Below are positions 23,768 through 32,477 of a stretch of DNA of 44,534 bases, piece after piece. Position numbers and translations under genes: made by a program. The first letter of the stretch is position 1, and the number at the start of each line of letters is the position of its first letter. The stretch is taken from NCBI GenBank assembly GCA_949502025.1, contig CATBCG010000051.1, positions 1-44,534 on the forward strand. Reading direction: 5' to 3'. Source of the DNA: MGBC131033 sp910585655. GTDB lineage: Bacteria > Bacillota > Clostridia > Lachnospirales > Lachnospiraceae. The notes beneath the pieces are model-generated. The model saw only the letters and a list, made by a program, of their open reading frames with translations, ran no database searches and was not told the origin of the DNA.

Positions 23768-24319
23768 TCAACCTACCTGAACCGTATCTCGATGTGCCTC
23801 TGCATAAGTACGACACAAATCAGAAAAGCACCCATCTGTATAATCCACTAAAACACTATCTGCCCTGTCCCATATATCAGAATTTTTTCCTGACATAATA
23901 GAATCCCAAAATTCTTTATCTCCTTTTGGATAAATACCATTCGGCAAAGTATCAACTACTGCATTAAGAGCGGCAGCACATTGAGATGCTCCTACTTCTT
24001 CCAATGCCTGTACTGCTTCACGACCATAAATCGCAAAACCCTCCTCAAAAAAATTAAGCAACGCATCAGCCTGCGTTGCGCTCTCCAATTCCAGTACTAA
24101 AAAAAGTACTCTTTGAGTATGGCTTAGGTTAGATATATCCAAATTCCCATCCACTCTATTGGTTACAAAAGACCACAATAGTTGTTCTAACGTCCATGAA
24201 AAATCACCATTCTCGTCCATCGCAAACAGAGCGTTCCAATCTCGATTTTTAACAATATTCTGTATCTGTGCTTCTTTTTCTGCCCACCGCTTTTGCAGTT
24301 CCTTTTTTGACATTGGCAT
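23768..24319 (-). CDS. DMP19/DUF4375 family protein, 183 aa
   Basis: The core LNFFEEGFAIYGREAVQALEEVGASQCAAALNAVVDTLP (about residues 90-130) is characteristic of the DMP19/DUF4375 domain, which usually has an N-terminal region like this one. Biochemical roles are poorly known. The start at 24319 (MPMSKKELQKRW) is chosen by GGGAGAG 6 bases upstream. It lies between the HAD and GNAT genes in the same direction. Confidence 0.75.
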   Translation of the reverse strand: MPMSKKELQKRWAEKEAQIQNIVKNRDWNALFAMDENGDFSWTLEQLLWSFVTNRVDGNLDISNLSHTQRVLFLVLELESATQADALLNFFEEGFAIYGREAVQALEEVGASQCAAALNAVVDTLPNGIYPKGDKEFWDSIMSGKNSDIWDRADSVLVDYTDGCFSDLCRTYAEAHRDTVQVG

Positions 24320-24362
24320 TTTAATCTCTCCCTTCCTTCCACTCATTTGTTCCTTTCTTTTT

Positions 24363-24388
24363 CCCCTTCATTCCAGCACTTCCCATAA
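24363..24388. repeat. 26-base duplicated gene-end motif, copy B
   Basis: Partner of 23735-23760, covering the last codons and stop of the HAD hydrolase gene. Confidence 0.75.
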
Positions 24389-25042
24389 TTCATGCAGACT
24401 ATGGATACTACCTTCCTTCTTTTCCCCCCGTTGTATCCAGATAAAGCCGCAATCCGCACGAACTGCTGTTTCTCTGTCTTTTTCCTCATCTCCAATGAAA
24501 AGCAATTCTGTAACTGGAACTTCAAACTGCTCCGCAATCAGTTCCAATCCCCTACTATTTGGCTTCCGGTATCCTACGATCGACGACGAAACATAACAAT
24601 CCAAGTAAGGCAACAGTTCTGAAATATCCTGCCTGAATCTTTCTTCTGGCATGGCATTAGGTAAATCCGTCAAAACCGCTATCTTATAGCCTGTTTTTTT
24701 AAGCCTTTGCAATACAGAAACAGTCTCTGGATAAAGTTCTGCCTTTAACTGTAGCCCGCTCCAAAACGCTTCGATACAGTCAGGAATCAAAGCCTCCATA
24801 TGCCATAATTCTAATATTTGTGTAAAAATATATTCTGCCGAATATTCCACTTCCCTGCCGCTTAGCCTTGGATTAAATTCCTTTAGCATTTGAAGCGAGT
24901 GTTCCACTGCTTCCTGTGGAACACGACATTGAAACCTCTGAATAATGGATTCCAGCCCTTTGGCATAAAAATCCACCCAAGAATAAGGCATTCCTACATA
25001 CTCCATCAAGGTTCCACCCAAATCAAACACGATAACCTTCAA
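24368..25042 (-). CDS. HAD-superfamily hydrolase, 224 aa
   Basis: Motif I is VIVFDLGGTLMEY (Asp8; the usual second Asp is Gly, a variant common among FDLGGTL enzymes). Motif II is IAVLTDLPN, motif III includes GYRKPNSRGLELI, and motif IV is LLFIGDEEKDRETAVRADCGFIWI. A helical cap lies between I and II. It is probably a small phosphatase or dehalogenase-like enzyme; the substrate is unknown. The start appears to be TTG, with only a weak ribosome-binding site. Confidence 0.85.
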   Translation of the reverse strand: MKVIVFDLGGTLMEYVGMPYSWVDFYAKGLESIIQRFQCRVPQEAVEHSLQMLKEFNPRLSGREVEYSAEYIFTQILELWHMEALIPDCIEAFWSGLQLKAELYPETVSVLQRLKKTGYKIAVLTDLPNAMPEERFRQDISELLPYLDCYVSSSIVGYRKPNSRGLELIAEQFEVPVTELLFIGDEEKDRETAVRADCGFIWIQRGEKKEGSIHSLHELWEVLE

Positions 25043-25063
25043 AATAATAGAACATCCCCTTTT

Positions 25064-25248
25064 CTATGGAACAGACTCTTTGCCAAATTCCATACATAGC
25101 TTCTCGTCAAGAGAGAAATTACAACAACGGTCTGCAAGATTCTCCCAAGCCTTTCCCTCTGTAATCATATAGTAGAGCTTTTCCGCCTGTTTTAAAATAG
25201 CAGCTCGATGAAATATGCCGTCTCGACAGTATAAAACGAAAAACTCAT
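25064..25248 (-). pseudogene. Small ORF, apparently frameshifted at its start
   Basis: AAGGAGAATAACT-ATG (25248) is a good start, but its frame stops after 18 codons. The neighbouring frame, open to 25064, encodes VLYCRDGIFHRAAILKQAEKLYYMITEGKAW... and has no usable start. One extra T in the TTTTT run at 25243-25239 would join them into a 61-residue protein starting MSFFVLYCRDG. No family is recognised. The unit lies just downstream of a perfect promoter and a hairpin leader. Confidence 0.4.
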
Positions 25249-25254
25249 AGTTAT

Positions 25255-25284
25255 TCTCCTTAAAAACCGAAAGGCTGGACTTTA
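25255..25284 (-). terminator. Hairpin with T-run (terminator or attenuator)
   Basis: GGCTGGACT-GTAA-AGTCCAGCC is followed on the minus strand by TTTCGGTTTTT. It lies between the promoter at 25362-25390 and the small ORF at 25248, so it ends a short RNA or attenuates that ORF. Confidence 0.7.
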
Positions 25285-25355
25285 CAGTCCAGCCCCTCAC
25301 TTTTTAGCTCCCACTTATGGTAGGGTACTCCGCTTTTTGAGTATTGCTACTCGTT
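25255..25355 (-). ncRNA. Candidate small RNA or structured leader
   Basis: About 100 bases lie between a perfect consensus promoter and the terminator-like hairpin. The region contains a perfect GNRA-type hairpin GAGTA-GCAA-TACTC near the 5' end and a possible AGC...CCC/GGG..GCT stem. I could not match it to a riboswitch class I know. Confidence 0.45.
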
Positions 25356-25361
25356 GCTATT

Positions 25362-25390
25362 ATTATACGCAGCGTCAAGATTTATGTCAA
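25362..25390 (-). promoter_or_regulatory. Perfect consensus sigma-A promoter
   Basis: TTGACA (25390-25385), exactly 17 bases, TATAAT (25367-25362). It points left, away from the LRR gene. Confidence 0.9.
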
Positions 25391-25428
25391 CGATTTTTTT
25401 CTTTGGCAGAAATTAACGCCAGCTTTTA

Positions 25429-27348
25429 TCATTTCTTTGGCAGCTTAATCTTCTGCCCTACTCTGATTCCATTCTTTCCCAGTTGATTCAGCTTTACAAT
25501 CTCCGGATAACGGCTCCCATCCCCTAAATACTTCTGCGCGATCTGCCAAAGGCTATCTCCTTTTTTTACCATATACGTTTTCACGGACGCATTGTACTGA
25601 TACGGAAGTTTTTCTTTCTTTGCATACTGCTCTGCCGCCGAGCCCTGATCCACATAAAGCACAACATTTTTCGGAAGAGTCGAAGAAAACAGATCGATAT
25701 CCGTTAGCTTCGCGTGGAGGATTACCTTCTTTAAACGCGGACAGCCTGCAAATCCAAACTGAATCTTCTTCAGATTTTCCGGCAGCTCGACCTCCTTTAA
25801 TTTCCAGCAGTCGTAAAAGGTAAAACTCATGCTTTTGATCGAATTGGAAAGCCGTACTTTTTTGAGCTGGTAACATTTTTCAAACATATCCGCCCCAAAA
25901 ACCGTTACGGAATCCGGGATATATACTTCCTCCACTCCACAAAGACAAAATATGTTGTCTCCCATTTCTGTCACAGAATCCGGGATAATAATCTTCGTAA
26001 AGCTCGTGTCATGAAACGCATAACCAGCAATTCTTGTCATGGAATCTGGCAGAGTAATAGCCGTTTTTACTCCTTTTTTCCCCACAAGCAGCGTTCTGTT
26101 TATAATCAAATAAGGCGCCTGATCAGTCATAACAGACATCTTTTCTTCCAACCATGGGGTATTTTCATAAGTAGAGACATCCCCCAGATCCTTTAATCCG
26201 GCTGGCAATATAATCTGAGAAAGGCTGGTACAGCTTGAAAATACGTTCCTCCCAATCGATACCACCGAATCGGGAATCACTACTTTTTTTAGCTTAGTAC
26301 AAGCAGAAAAAGCCCCATCCTCTATCGTCTGCAGACTCGCAGGCAGCTTGATTTCTTTTAGCTCCTTGCAACCAAAAAAAGCGCTTTCCCCGATTTTCTT
26401 CATCTTGGCAGGCAAAGTAACAGAATAGAGAGAGGTAGCCCCCGAAAAAACACAGCATTCCAGTTCCTTCACACTATCTGAAACTGCCATTTCTTTCAAT
26501 TCCGTACAACCTGCAAAAGAAGAAGAGCCAAGCCGTGTAAGATTTTTTGGCAAAGAAAGTTCTGTCAGGTTCTTACAGGAATAAAAAGTAGCATGACCGA
26601 TTTCCTCCAGGCTGTCCGGCAAAATGATTTGCGTATACAGACTATATGAAAATGCCCAATCCGCAATTTTCTTCACCCCATCTGGTACTTTTATCTTCCC
26701 GTTCCTTTCCTTTTCTGCATATATCAACACATCATTAACAATCAAAAAAGGAGTCTCCTTGGGCATTTGCTCCATCTGCTGCTCCATCCATGGAGTATCT
26801 AAGAACGTCTTTTCCGCACCAGGATTCGCGACCGTAGAAGGGATCTTTATTTCCGCCAATTTCACACAACGATAAAAAGCAGCATTCCCAATATATGTCA
26901 CCTGCTCTGGAATTTCGAGCCGCTCCAGCTTTTTGCAGCCTGAAAATGCTGAATAACCGATTTTTTGCAGGCTGTTCGGTAGCTTTACATGTTCTAAATT
27001 CGTACAACCTTGAAATACTCTTCCTTCAATCTTTTTGACTCCTTCCGGAATCACGATGGAACGTATTGTTTTGTTTTTAATAAAGGCGGCTTCCCCGATA
27101 ATTTTTATTCCTTCCGGAATCACCACATCCCCGCCCGGTCCATAGTATCTTACCAGACGATCCTTTTCGATCTCAAATTCCTCCGCCGCCGGTGTCTCTT
27201 TCTGCCCCTTGCCGACCTCCGCCGCCTGAACCTGACATATACCCGGACAAAGCTCTGCTATCAGGAACGGGCTTGCGACCAGCAAAACGAAAAGAAAAAA
27301 ACGAACCGATATCAGAAAATAGTTAATAGATTGTTTGATTTTTCTCAT
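25429..27348 (-). CDS. BspA-type leucine-rich repeat surface protein with C-terminal LysM
   Basis: The start at 27348 (MRKIKQSINYF) is chosen by GGAGG 5 bases upstream. A signal peptide runs to about residue 42 (ending VQAAE). About 18 LRR_5 repeats follow with the pattern LPxSLxxIGxxAFxxCxxLxxIxIP, then a LysM domain at about 590-639 (YMVKKGDSLWQIAQKYLGDGSRYPEIVKLNQLG ... VGQKIKLP). LysM binds peptidoglycan, so the repeats would be displayed on the cell wall. BspA-like repeats often bind host or bacterial surface ligands; no ligand can be named. Confidence 0.92.
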   Translation of the reverse strand: MRKIKQSINYFLISVRFFLFVLLVASPFLIAELCPGICQVQAAEVGKGQKETPAAEEFEIEKDRLVRYYGPGGDVVIPEGIKIIGEAAFIKNKTIRSIVIPEGVKKIEGRVFQGCTNLEHVKLPNSLQKIGYSAFSGCKKLERLEIPEQVTYIGNAAFYRCVKLAEIKIPSTVANPGAEKTFLDTPWMEQQMEQMPKETPFLIVNDVLIYAEKERNGKIKVPDGVKKIADWAFSYSLYTQIILPDSLEEIGHATFYSCKNLTELSLPKNLTRLGSSSFAGCTELKEMAVSDSVKELECCVFSGATSLYSVTLPAKMKKIGESAFFGCKELKEIKLPASLQTIEDGAFSACTKLKKVVIPDSVVSIGRNVFSSCTSLSQIILPAGLKDLGDVSTYENTPWLEEKMSVMTDQAPYLIINRTLLVGKKGVKTAITLPDSMTRIAGYAFHDTSFTKIIIPDSVTEMGDNIFCLCGVEEVYIPDSVTVFGADMFEKCYQLKKVRLSNSIKSMSFTFYDCWKLKEVELPENLKKIQFGFAGCPRLKKVILHAKLTDIDLFSSTLPKNVVLYVDQGSAAEQYAKKEKLPYQYNASVKTYMVKKGDSLWQIAQKYLGDGSRYPEIVKLNQLGKNGIRVGQKIKLPKK

Positions 27349-27394
27349 AAGTAAGCCTCCTTCTGAATGTTCTTTTGCTGCTTTATTGTCTTTT

Positions 27395-27400
27395 ATTATA
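27395..27400 (-). promoter_or_regulatory. -10 box for the LRR gene
   Basis: TATAAT on the minus strand lies about 47 bases before the start codon; the corresponding -35 (TTGCGC) is poor. Confidence 0.45.
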
Positions 27401-27486
27401 GCATGGAACAGACACAGGCGCAAGGAACTCTATAAGCAGGAAAAGGGTTATGTTCACCCCATTTTCATATTCCCTGAAAAAAAGCC

Positions 27487-27516
27487 TTGACCGAACAGAT
27501 ACTCGAACTTTATAAT
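27487..27516 (+). promoter_or_regulatory. Promoter of the ferredoxin-type aldo/keto reductase
   Basis: TTGACC (27487-27492), 18 bases, TATAAT (27511-27516), 34 bases before the start codon. Confidence 0.75.
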
Positions 27517-27550
27517 AGAACTATCAAGTAAAAAATGGAGGGTATTGATT

Positions 27551-28672
27551 ATGGCTTATTTAGGTGAAAACATCCCAAAGCTGGGATTTGGTCTTATGCG
27601 TCTGCCGATGCTGGGGGAGGATGTCGATATTGAGCAGACCAAGCAAATGGTCGATTTATTTCTGGAAAAGGGGTTTACGTATTTTGATACGGCGTATGGC
27701 TATCTGGGCGGAAAGTCCGAAATGGCAGTCAAAACAGCTCTGGTAGACCGCTACCCACGAGAGAAATTTCAGTTAGCGACAAAGCTTCCTGCCTGGGCGG
27801 GCGCCGCCAATGCCGAAGAAGCAAAAAATATGTTTTGGACGTCTCTCGAACGGACAGGTGCCGGATACTTCGACTTTTACCTGTTACATAACTTAGGTGA
27901 CACCCGGACACAGGTATTTGAAGACTTTGGCATTTGGGATTTTGTAAAAGAACAAAAGGCGGCTGGGAAAATCAAGCATCTTGGCTTCTCCTTCCACGAC
28001 AAAGCAGACGTTTTAGACCAGGTGCTGACCGCCCATCCGGAAGTTGAATTTGTTCAGCTTCAGATCAACTACGCCGACTGGAACAATGACTCCGTGCAGT
28101 CCAGACTTTGTTATGAAACCGCCAGAAAGCACAACAAGCCGGTGATTATCATGGAGCCTGTTAAGGGCGGCAATCTGTCAAACCTGCCGGATTCCGTAGC
28201 TGCTATTTTTAAAGCTGCCAACCCGGAGGCTTCTCTTTCCTCCTGGGCAGTACGCTTCGCCGCTTCCCTGGACGGACTGGTGACGGTTCTCTCCGGTATG
28301 TCTACGATAGAGCAGATGAAGGATAACGTTTCTTATATGGAACAGTTCCAGCCGCTTACTGATGCAGAGCGCAAAGTAATTGCGGATGTACAGGCTGCTC
28401 TGGCAGCTATGCCGACCATTCCTTGTACAAGCTGCCAGTATTGTATGAAAGGCTGCCCACAGGAAATCAATATCCCAGGAGCTTTCAGCAGTATGAATCT
28501 TTACCTGACCTATGGCAACCTGCAAAGTGCCAAAGGAAACTATGGCTGGGCAACCTCCAAGGGTGGCAAGCCTTCGACCTGTATCGCCTGCGGACAATGC
28601 GAATCTGTCTGCCCACAGCATATTTCGATTATTGAGGAGCTAAAGAGAACGGCGGATTTGATGGAAGGCTGA
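27551..28672 (+). CDS. Aldo/keto reductase with C-terminal 4Fe-4S ferredoxin motifs, 373 aa
   Basis: The TIM-barrel reductase part covers about 1-270: KLGFGLMRLPM, FDTAYGYLGGKSE (Asp and Tyr of the catalytic tetrad) and YFDFYLLHNL. The last 100 residues carry two cysteine clusters, CTSCQYCMKGCP and CIACGQCESVCP, each able to bind a 4Fe-4S centre. This architecture is widespread in anaerobic Clostridia and suggests electron exchange with ferredoxin as well as or instead of NADPH. The substrate is unknown. The start at 27551 is chosen by GGAGGG 8 bases upstream. Confidence 0.93.
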   Translation: MAYLGENIPKLGFGLMRLPMLGEDVDIEQTKQMVDLFLEKGFTYFDTAYGYLGGKSEMAVKTALVDRYPREKFQLATKLPAWAGAANAEEAKNMFWTSLERTGAGYFDFYLLHNLGDTRTQVFEDFGIWDFVKEQKAAGKIKHLGFSFHDKADVLDQVLTAHPEVEFVQLQINYADWNNDSVQSRLCYETARKHNKPVIIMEPVKGGNLSNLPDSVAAIFKAANPEASLSSWAVRFAASLDGLVTVLSGMSTIEQMKDNVSYMEQFQPLTDAERKVIADVQAALAAMPTIPCTSCQYCMKGCPQEINIPGAFSSMNLYLTYGNLQSAKGNYGWATSKGGKPSTCIACGQCESVCPQHISIIEELKRTADLMEG

Positions 28673-28691
28673 TTTTAGCAACTATGATTGA

Positions 28692-28811
28692 CACTCTGCG
28701 CTGCTACAAGCTAAAAAGTACAGCAAAGACACCATTTTGCAACAGGCTGCACAGTCCATGCTGGCTCAGGCAAATCAGCAGATACAGGGCGTTCTGGCGT
28801 TGTTACAGTAA
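28692..28811 (+). pseudogene. Remnant of a flagellin gene, C-terminus only
   Basis: The frame after the TGA at 28689 reads YSKDTILQQAAQSMLAQANQ then QIQGVLALLQ and stops at 28811. This is the highly conserved C-terminal D0 helix of flagellin (typically ILxQAGQSMLAQANQxPQxVLxLL). Everything upstream of about 30 codons is missing and replaced by the aldo/keto reductase gene. No other flagellar gene is in the window. Confidence 0.85.
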
Positions 28812-28834
28812 TAGCCATTATTACTTTATTTCAC

Positions 28835-28868
28835 AAGGAAAGGCGTGATTTTCATCACGCCTTTCCTT
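28835..28868. terminator. Strong hairpin, probable bidirectional terminator
   Basis: A perfect 14-base stem AAGGAAAGGCGTGA / TCACGCCTTTCCTT with loop TTTTCA lies between the flagellin remnant and the convergent GH1 gene. T-runs on either side are short, so it may have been the flagellin gene's own terminator. Confidence 0.65.
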
Positions 28869-28908
28869 TCTGAAAAAACAGTTTCCTAAGAGATTCTGAG
28901 CCTTTTCC

Positions 28909-30384
28909 TTACTCTAACTCTTCCCCATTGCTGCGGATTACCTTTTGATACCAATAGAATGATTTCTTGCGGCTTCTCGAATAATCGCCTGTTCCGTCGT
29001 CGTGCTTGTTGACATAAACAAACCCATAACGTTTTGCCATCTCACCTGTCGAAGCGCTAACCAGGTCGATACAGCCCCATGGAGTATAGCCCATCAGTTC
29101 TACGCCATCCTCTTCTACAGCGGCTTTCATCGCCTCAATATGAGCGCGGAGATAATCAATCCGGTAATCATCGTTGATACTGCCGTCCTCTTCTACCTGA
29201 TCCACCGCGCCCAGTCCGTTTTCTACTACAAACAACGGAATCTGATAACGGTCATAAAGCTGATTTAACGCAATCCGCAGTCCCAGCGGATCAATCTGCC
29301 AGCCCCAATCCGAAGCCTTTAAGTATGGATTTTTGATACCACCCATCAGGTTGCCGCCTGTCGTTTCTTTATCGTCGGTCTTTTTCGCCGCTACGCTTGA
29401 CATATAATAAGAGAAGGAAAGGAAGTCCACAACGCCTTTACGGATAATCTCATCGTCTCCCTCTTCCTTCTGAATGACAATACCCTCGCGTTCAAACTGC
29501 TTTAGCATATAAGACGGATAATAGCCTCTGCACTGAATATCTGTAAAGAACAGAGAACCGCTGTTTCTCTGATGAGCCATCAGCACGTCTTCCGGGTTGC
29601 AGGAGTAAGCATAGCATGGATTGTAAGCCAGCATACAGCCGATTTGGAATTCCGGATTGATTTCATGTCCCATCAGCACTGCCTTAGCGCTTGCTACAAA
29701 CTGATGGTGCGCCGCCTGCATCAATACCTGACGATCGCGGGAAGCCACACCACCTTCTAACCAGCCAGCCAGAGAAATACAGTTGATTTCATTAAAGGTC
29801 AGCCAGTATTTTACCTTCTCTTTGTAACGCTTAAATATCGCCTCGCAATAACGCAGGTAACAGTCAACCGTCCTTCTATCTGCCCAGGAATTCCACTTGT
29901 TTGTCAATCCCAACGGCGTCTCATAGTGGGAAATTGTCACCAGCGGCTCGATCCCATGCTTCTTGCAGGCATCAAACACCCGGTCGTAAAAGGCAAGCCC
30001 GTCCTCATTTGGCTCCAGTTCGTCCCCGTTCGGGAAAATTCTCGTCCAGGCAATCGAGAGCCGGAACGTCTTAAAGCCCATTTCTGCCAGCAAGGCAATA
30101 TCTTCTTCATAATGATGATAAAAGTCTACCGCAGTATGGTTCGGATAAAAGTATCCCTCTACCGGTCCAAACACACTGCCCTCCGGCAGCTCGGTAGCCG
30201 CCCAGAACGGTACCTCTCCTGTCGTTCCGTCCGCCAGCGTATAAGTGAGCTTGCGCATCTCCGTCTTCGTTCCGCCCGTCAGGCAGTCGTCGCTCGACGG
30301 TCCCTTGCCGCCCTCCTGCCATCCTCCTTCAAACTGATTGGCCGCAGTCGCGCCGCCCCATAAAAAATCCTTTGAAAAACCCAT
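28909..30384 (-). CDS. bglA: Glycoside hydrolase family 1, 6-phospho-beta-glucosidase, 491 aa
   Basis: The N-terminal signature is FLWGGATAANQFEGGW, the acid/base is in LTFNEIN (about Glu197) and the nucleophile in LFVVENGLGAVD (about Glu388). The loop SASTGEMAKRYGF near residue 455 (Ser ... Lys-x-Tyr) is the phosphate-binding motif that separates 6-phospho-glucosidases from plain beta-glucosidases. It hydrolyses beta-glucosides phosphorylated during PTS import; no PTS gene is in the window. There is no signal peptide. It is divergent from the RpiR-type regulator at 30605, which probably controls it. Confidence 0.93.
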   Translation of the reverse strand: MGFSKDFLWGGATAANQFEGGWQEGGKGPSSDDCLTGGTKTEMRKLTYTLADGTTGEVPFWAATELPEGSVFGPVEGYFYPNHTAVDFYHHYEEDIALLAEMGFKTFRLSIAWTRIFPNGDELEPNEDGLAFYDRVFDACKKHGIEPLVTISHYETPLGLTNKWNSWADRRTVDCYLRYCEAIFKRYKEKVKYWLTFNEINCISLAGWLEGGVASRDRQVLMQAAHHQFVASAKAVLMGHEINPEFQIGCMLAYNPCYAYSCNPEDVLMAHQRNSGSLFFTDIQCRGYYPSYMLKQFEREGIVIQKEEGDDEIIRKGVVDFLSFSYYMSSVAAKKTDDKETTGGNLMGGIKNPYLKASDWGWQIDPLGLRIALNQLYDRYQIPLFVVENGLGAVDQVEEDGSINDDYRIDYLRAHIEAMKAAVEEDGVELMGYTPWGCIDLVSASTGEMAKRYGFVYVNKHDDGTGDYSRSRKKSFYWYQKVIRSNGEELE

Positions 30385-30458
30385 GTCTTTATGTCCTCCT
30401 TTTTCACATCTGCCCGTTCGCTGGAATTCCAGCCTGTCAGGCTGCTTTTCATACCCTT

Positions 30459-30488
30459 ATCATACCAGCTTTTCCCCCACTCTGGCAA
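30459..30488 (-). promoter_or_regulatory. Promoter of the GH1 gene
   Basis: TTGCCA (30488-30483), 18 bases, TATGAT (30464-30459). Confidence 0.6.
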
Positions 30489-30604
30489 GCCTTTCTTTCC
30501 GTTTCAGGGCAAATTGGCACAAAACTTTCATTCCCTGTTCCATTCCCTGATGTTTGTGATATAATTGTATCAAAACAATCTCATTTTTAAAACAGGAGTT
30601 CATT

Positions 30605-31558
30605 ATGATATTAGAACAGTTAGAACAAATGGAGCTTTTTACCGATGCCGAACGGCAAATCATTCACTATCTGCTCCGTCATCCGGCAGATATCCTGGAA
30701 TTGTCTGTCAGAGATCTGGCTAAAAACAGCTACACCAGCAGTTCTACGGTCAACCGTCTGGCAGCAAAGTTCTCCGGCGGTATGTCCTTTACCCGTTTTA
30801 AAGCGGCTTTATTTGCCGAACTGCATCAAAGTACCTCCAACCCCTCTCCGCCGCCAGAACACCTAAATGAAATTCAAATAAACGAAACCGTTCATTCCCT
30901 AGCGGGAAAAGTAGCCGCTACGCAAATCGAAGCAGTGGAACGCACCCGGCGCTCCCTAGATTATCCTGCCCTTTTACATGCCGCCCGTCTGCTCCAGCAA
31001 GCCAGTCAAATCTATTTCTTTGGCTTTGACGACAATCTTTCTATCGCCAAACCATACCTGAATCGGATGATGACCTTTGGCAAGCAGGTCATTCTCCACG
31101 ATGCCACAAATGCGCAATATTACCAGGCGCTGATTATCCCGGAGCAAAACAGCATGACCGTTCCGGCGGCTCTTTTTATCAGCCGTACCGGAAGCAACCG
31201 CAAGCTAGTAGAAATTGCTTCTATCCTGCATGACAAACGTATCCCTGTTCTTATGCTGACCCCTGTCAAAGACAGTCCTTTGGGAAGGCTGGCAAGTGAA
31301 TGGATCGAAATTCCATATAGCTCCCCTGCCCGTCACGACTCTCCTCACCACAGCCATGACGGCAACCAATTCGGTAGCATAGGCAACCTTGCCAGCATTC
31401 TGTTTGAATCCTCTCTTCAGTTTGTTCTCACCCTGTTGTGCAGCCTGATGTTTACTCACAATTATGAAAACAGCCAAAAACTTCTCCGACAATATGGAGA
31501 GCTTTACCTTCAAGATAACCCGGATGTATCCAAACTGGCCAAACCTCTTTCCCATTAA
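30605..31558 (+). CDS. RpiR/MurR-family transcriptional regulator, 317 aa
   Basis: An N-terminal HTH_6 domain (about residues 1-75: LTDAERQIIHYLLRHPADILELSVRDLAKNSYTSSSTVNRLAAKF) is followed by a SIS sugar-phosphate-binding domain (about 115-290: LLQQASQIYFFGFDDNLSIAKPY, then AALFISRTGSNRKLVEIASILHDKRIPVLMLTP). Regulators of this family sense phosphosugars. Being divergent from the phospho-beta-glucosidase suggests that gene as target. It is followed 25 bases later by a LysR gene. Confidence 0.93.
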   Translation: MILEQLEQMELFTDAERQIIHYLLRHPADILELSVRDLAKNSYTSSSTVNRLAAKFSGGMSFTRFKAALFAELHQSTSNPSPPPEHLNEIQINETVHSLAGKVAATQIEAVERTRRSLDYPALLHAARLLQQASQIYFFGFDDNLSIAKPYLNRMMTFGKQVILHDATNAQYYQALIIPEQNSMTVPAALFISRTGSNRKLVEIASILHDKRIPVLMLTPVKDSPLGRLASEWIEIPYSSPARHDSPHHSHDGNQFGSIGNLASILFESSLQFVLTLLCSLMFTHNYENSQKLLRQYGELYLQDNPDVSKLAKPLSH

Positions 31559-31583
31559 AAATTCACAAAGAAAGGGCAAACTT

Positions 31584-32477
31584 ATGTATAATCCTCAATT
31601 AGAAACGTTCCTCTACGCTGCCGACGCCGGAAGCTTCAGCAAAGCGGCGGAGCAAATGTTTATCACCCCTACCGCCGTTATTAAGCAAATCAACCTCTTA
31701 GAATCCACATTGGATATAAAACTGTTTGATCGTACCCACCGGGGGCTGACGCTGACCAAGGCAGGAGTATCTTTTTATAAAGATGCGAAATACATCATCC
31801 AATACTCCAAGGATTCTGTCAGCCGGGCGAAAAACGCTATGAAGGGAGACGACAACGTGATCCGCATCGGTACCTCCCCTATGACTCCCGCGCAGGCTCT
31901 GATCGAGCTATGGCCTACCGTCCATGAACAATGCCCGGAAATCAAATTTCAGATGATACCTTTTGAAAATTCTCTGGAAAATGCCAGCGAGATTTTAGCC
32001 AACCTCGGTCGCGACATTGATATTGTTGTGGGGCTTTTTGACGAAGTTATGTTACGTCTACGACAGTGCGCCGGATTTGAGCTTTCCAGAGAACCACTCT
32101 GCTGCGCAGTATCCATCTACCATCCTCTGGCGTCAAAAACCAGGCTAAGCATAGAGGATCTGCACGGAGAAAATCTTTTGATAATGCACCGGGACTGGAG
32201 CTGTTATGTAGACGAATTATGGGATTTTTTATGGAAAAACCACCCGCAAATCCAACTTGTGGATTTTGATCTCTATCGTATCGAAGTTTTCAACCGTTGC
32301 GAAAACGGCAACGATGTACTACTGTGTATCGAGCCATGGGCAAACATACATCCTCTGTTGAAAGTCATCCCTGTAGAATGGGATTATACCATGCCGTATG
32401 GACTGCTCCACTCGCCGGCTCCATCCGCAACCGTAGAAAAATTTTTAGCCGCTGTACAAACGATAAAACATCCGTAA
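31584..32477 (+). CDS. LysR-family transcriptional regulator, 297 aa
   Basis: A LysR HTH is at residues 1-60 (NPQLETFLYAADAGSFSKAAEQMFITPTAVIKQINLLESTLDIKLFDRTHRGLTLTKAG), followed by a substrate-binding domain with the opening VIRIGTSP. The start at 31584 is chosen by GAAAGGG 7 bases upstream; the longer frame overlaps the RpiR gene. Co-directional with the aldo/keto reductase array that follows 171 bases later, so it may regulate that array. Confidence 0.92.
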   Translation: MYNPQLETFLYAADAGSFSKAAEQMFITPTAVIKQINLLESTLDIKLFDRTHRGLTLTKAGVSFYKDAKYIIQYSKDSVSRAKNAMKGDDNVIRIGTSPMTPAQALIELWPTVHEQCPEIKFQMIPFENSLENASEILANLGRDIDIVVGLFDEVMLRLRQCAGFELSREPLCCAVSIYHPLASKTRLSIEDLHGENLLIMHRDWSCYVDELWDFLWKNHPQIQLVDFDLYRIEVFNRCENGNDVLLCIEPWANIHPLLKVIPVEWDYTMPYGLLHSPAPSATVEKFLAAVQTIKHP

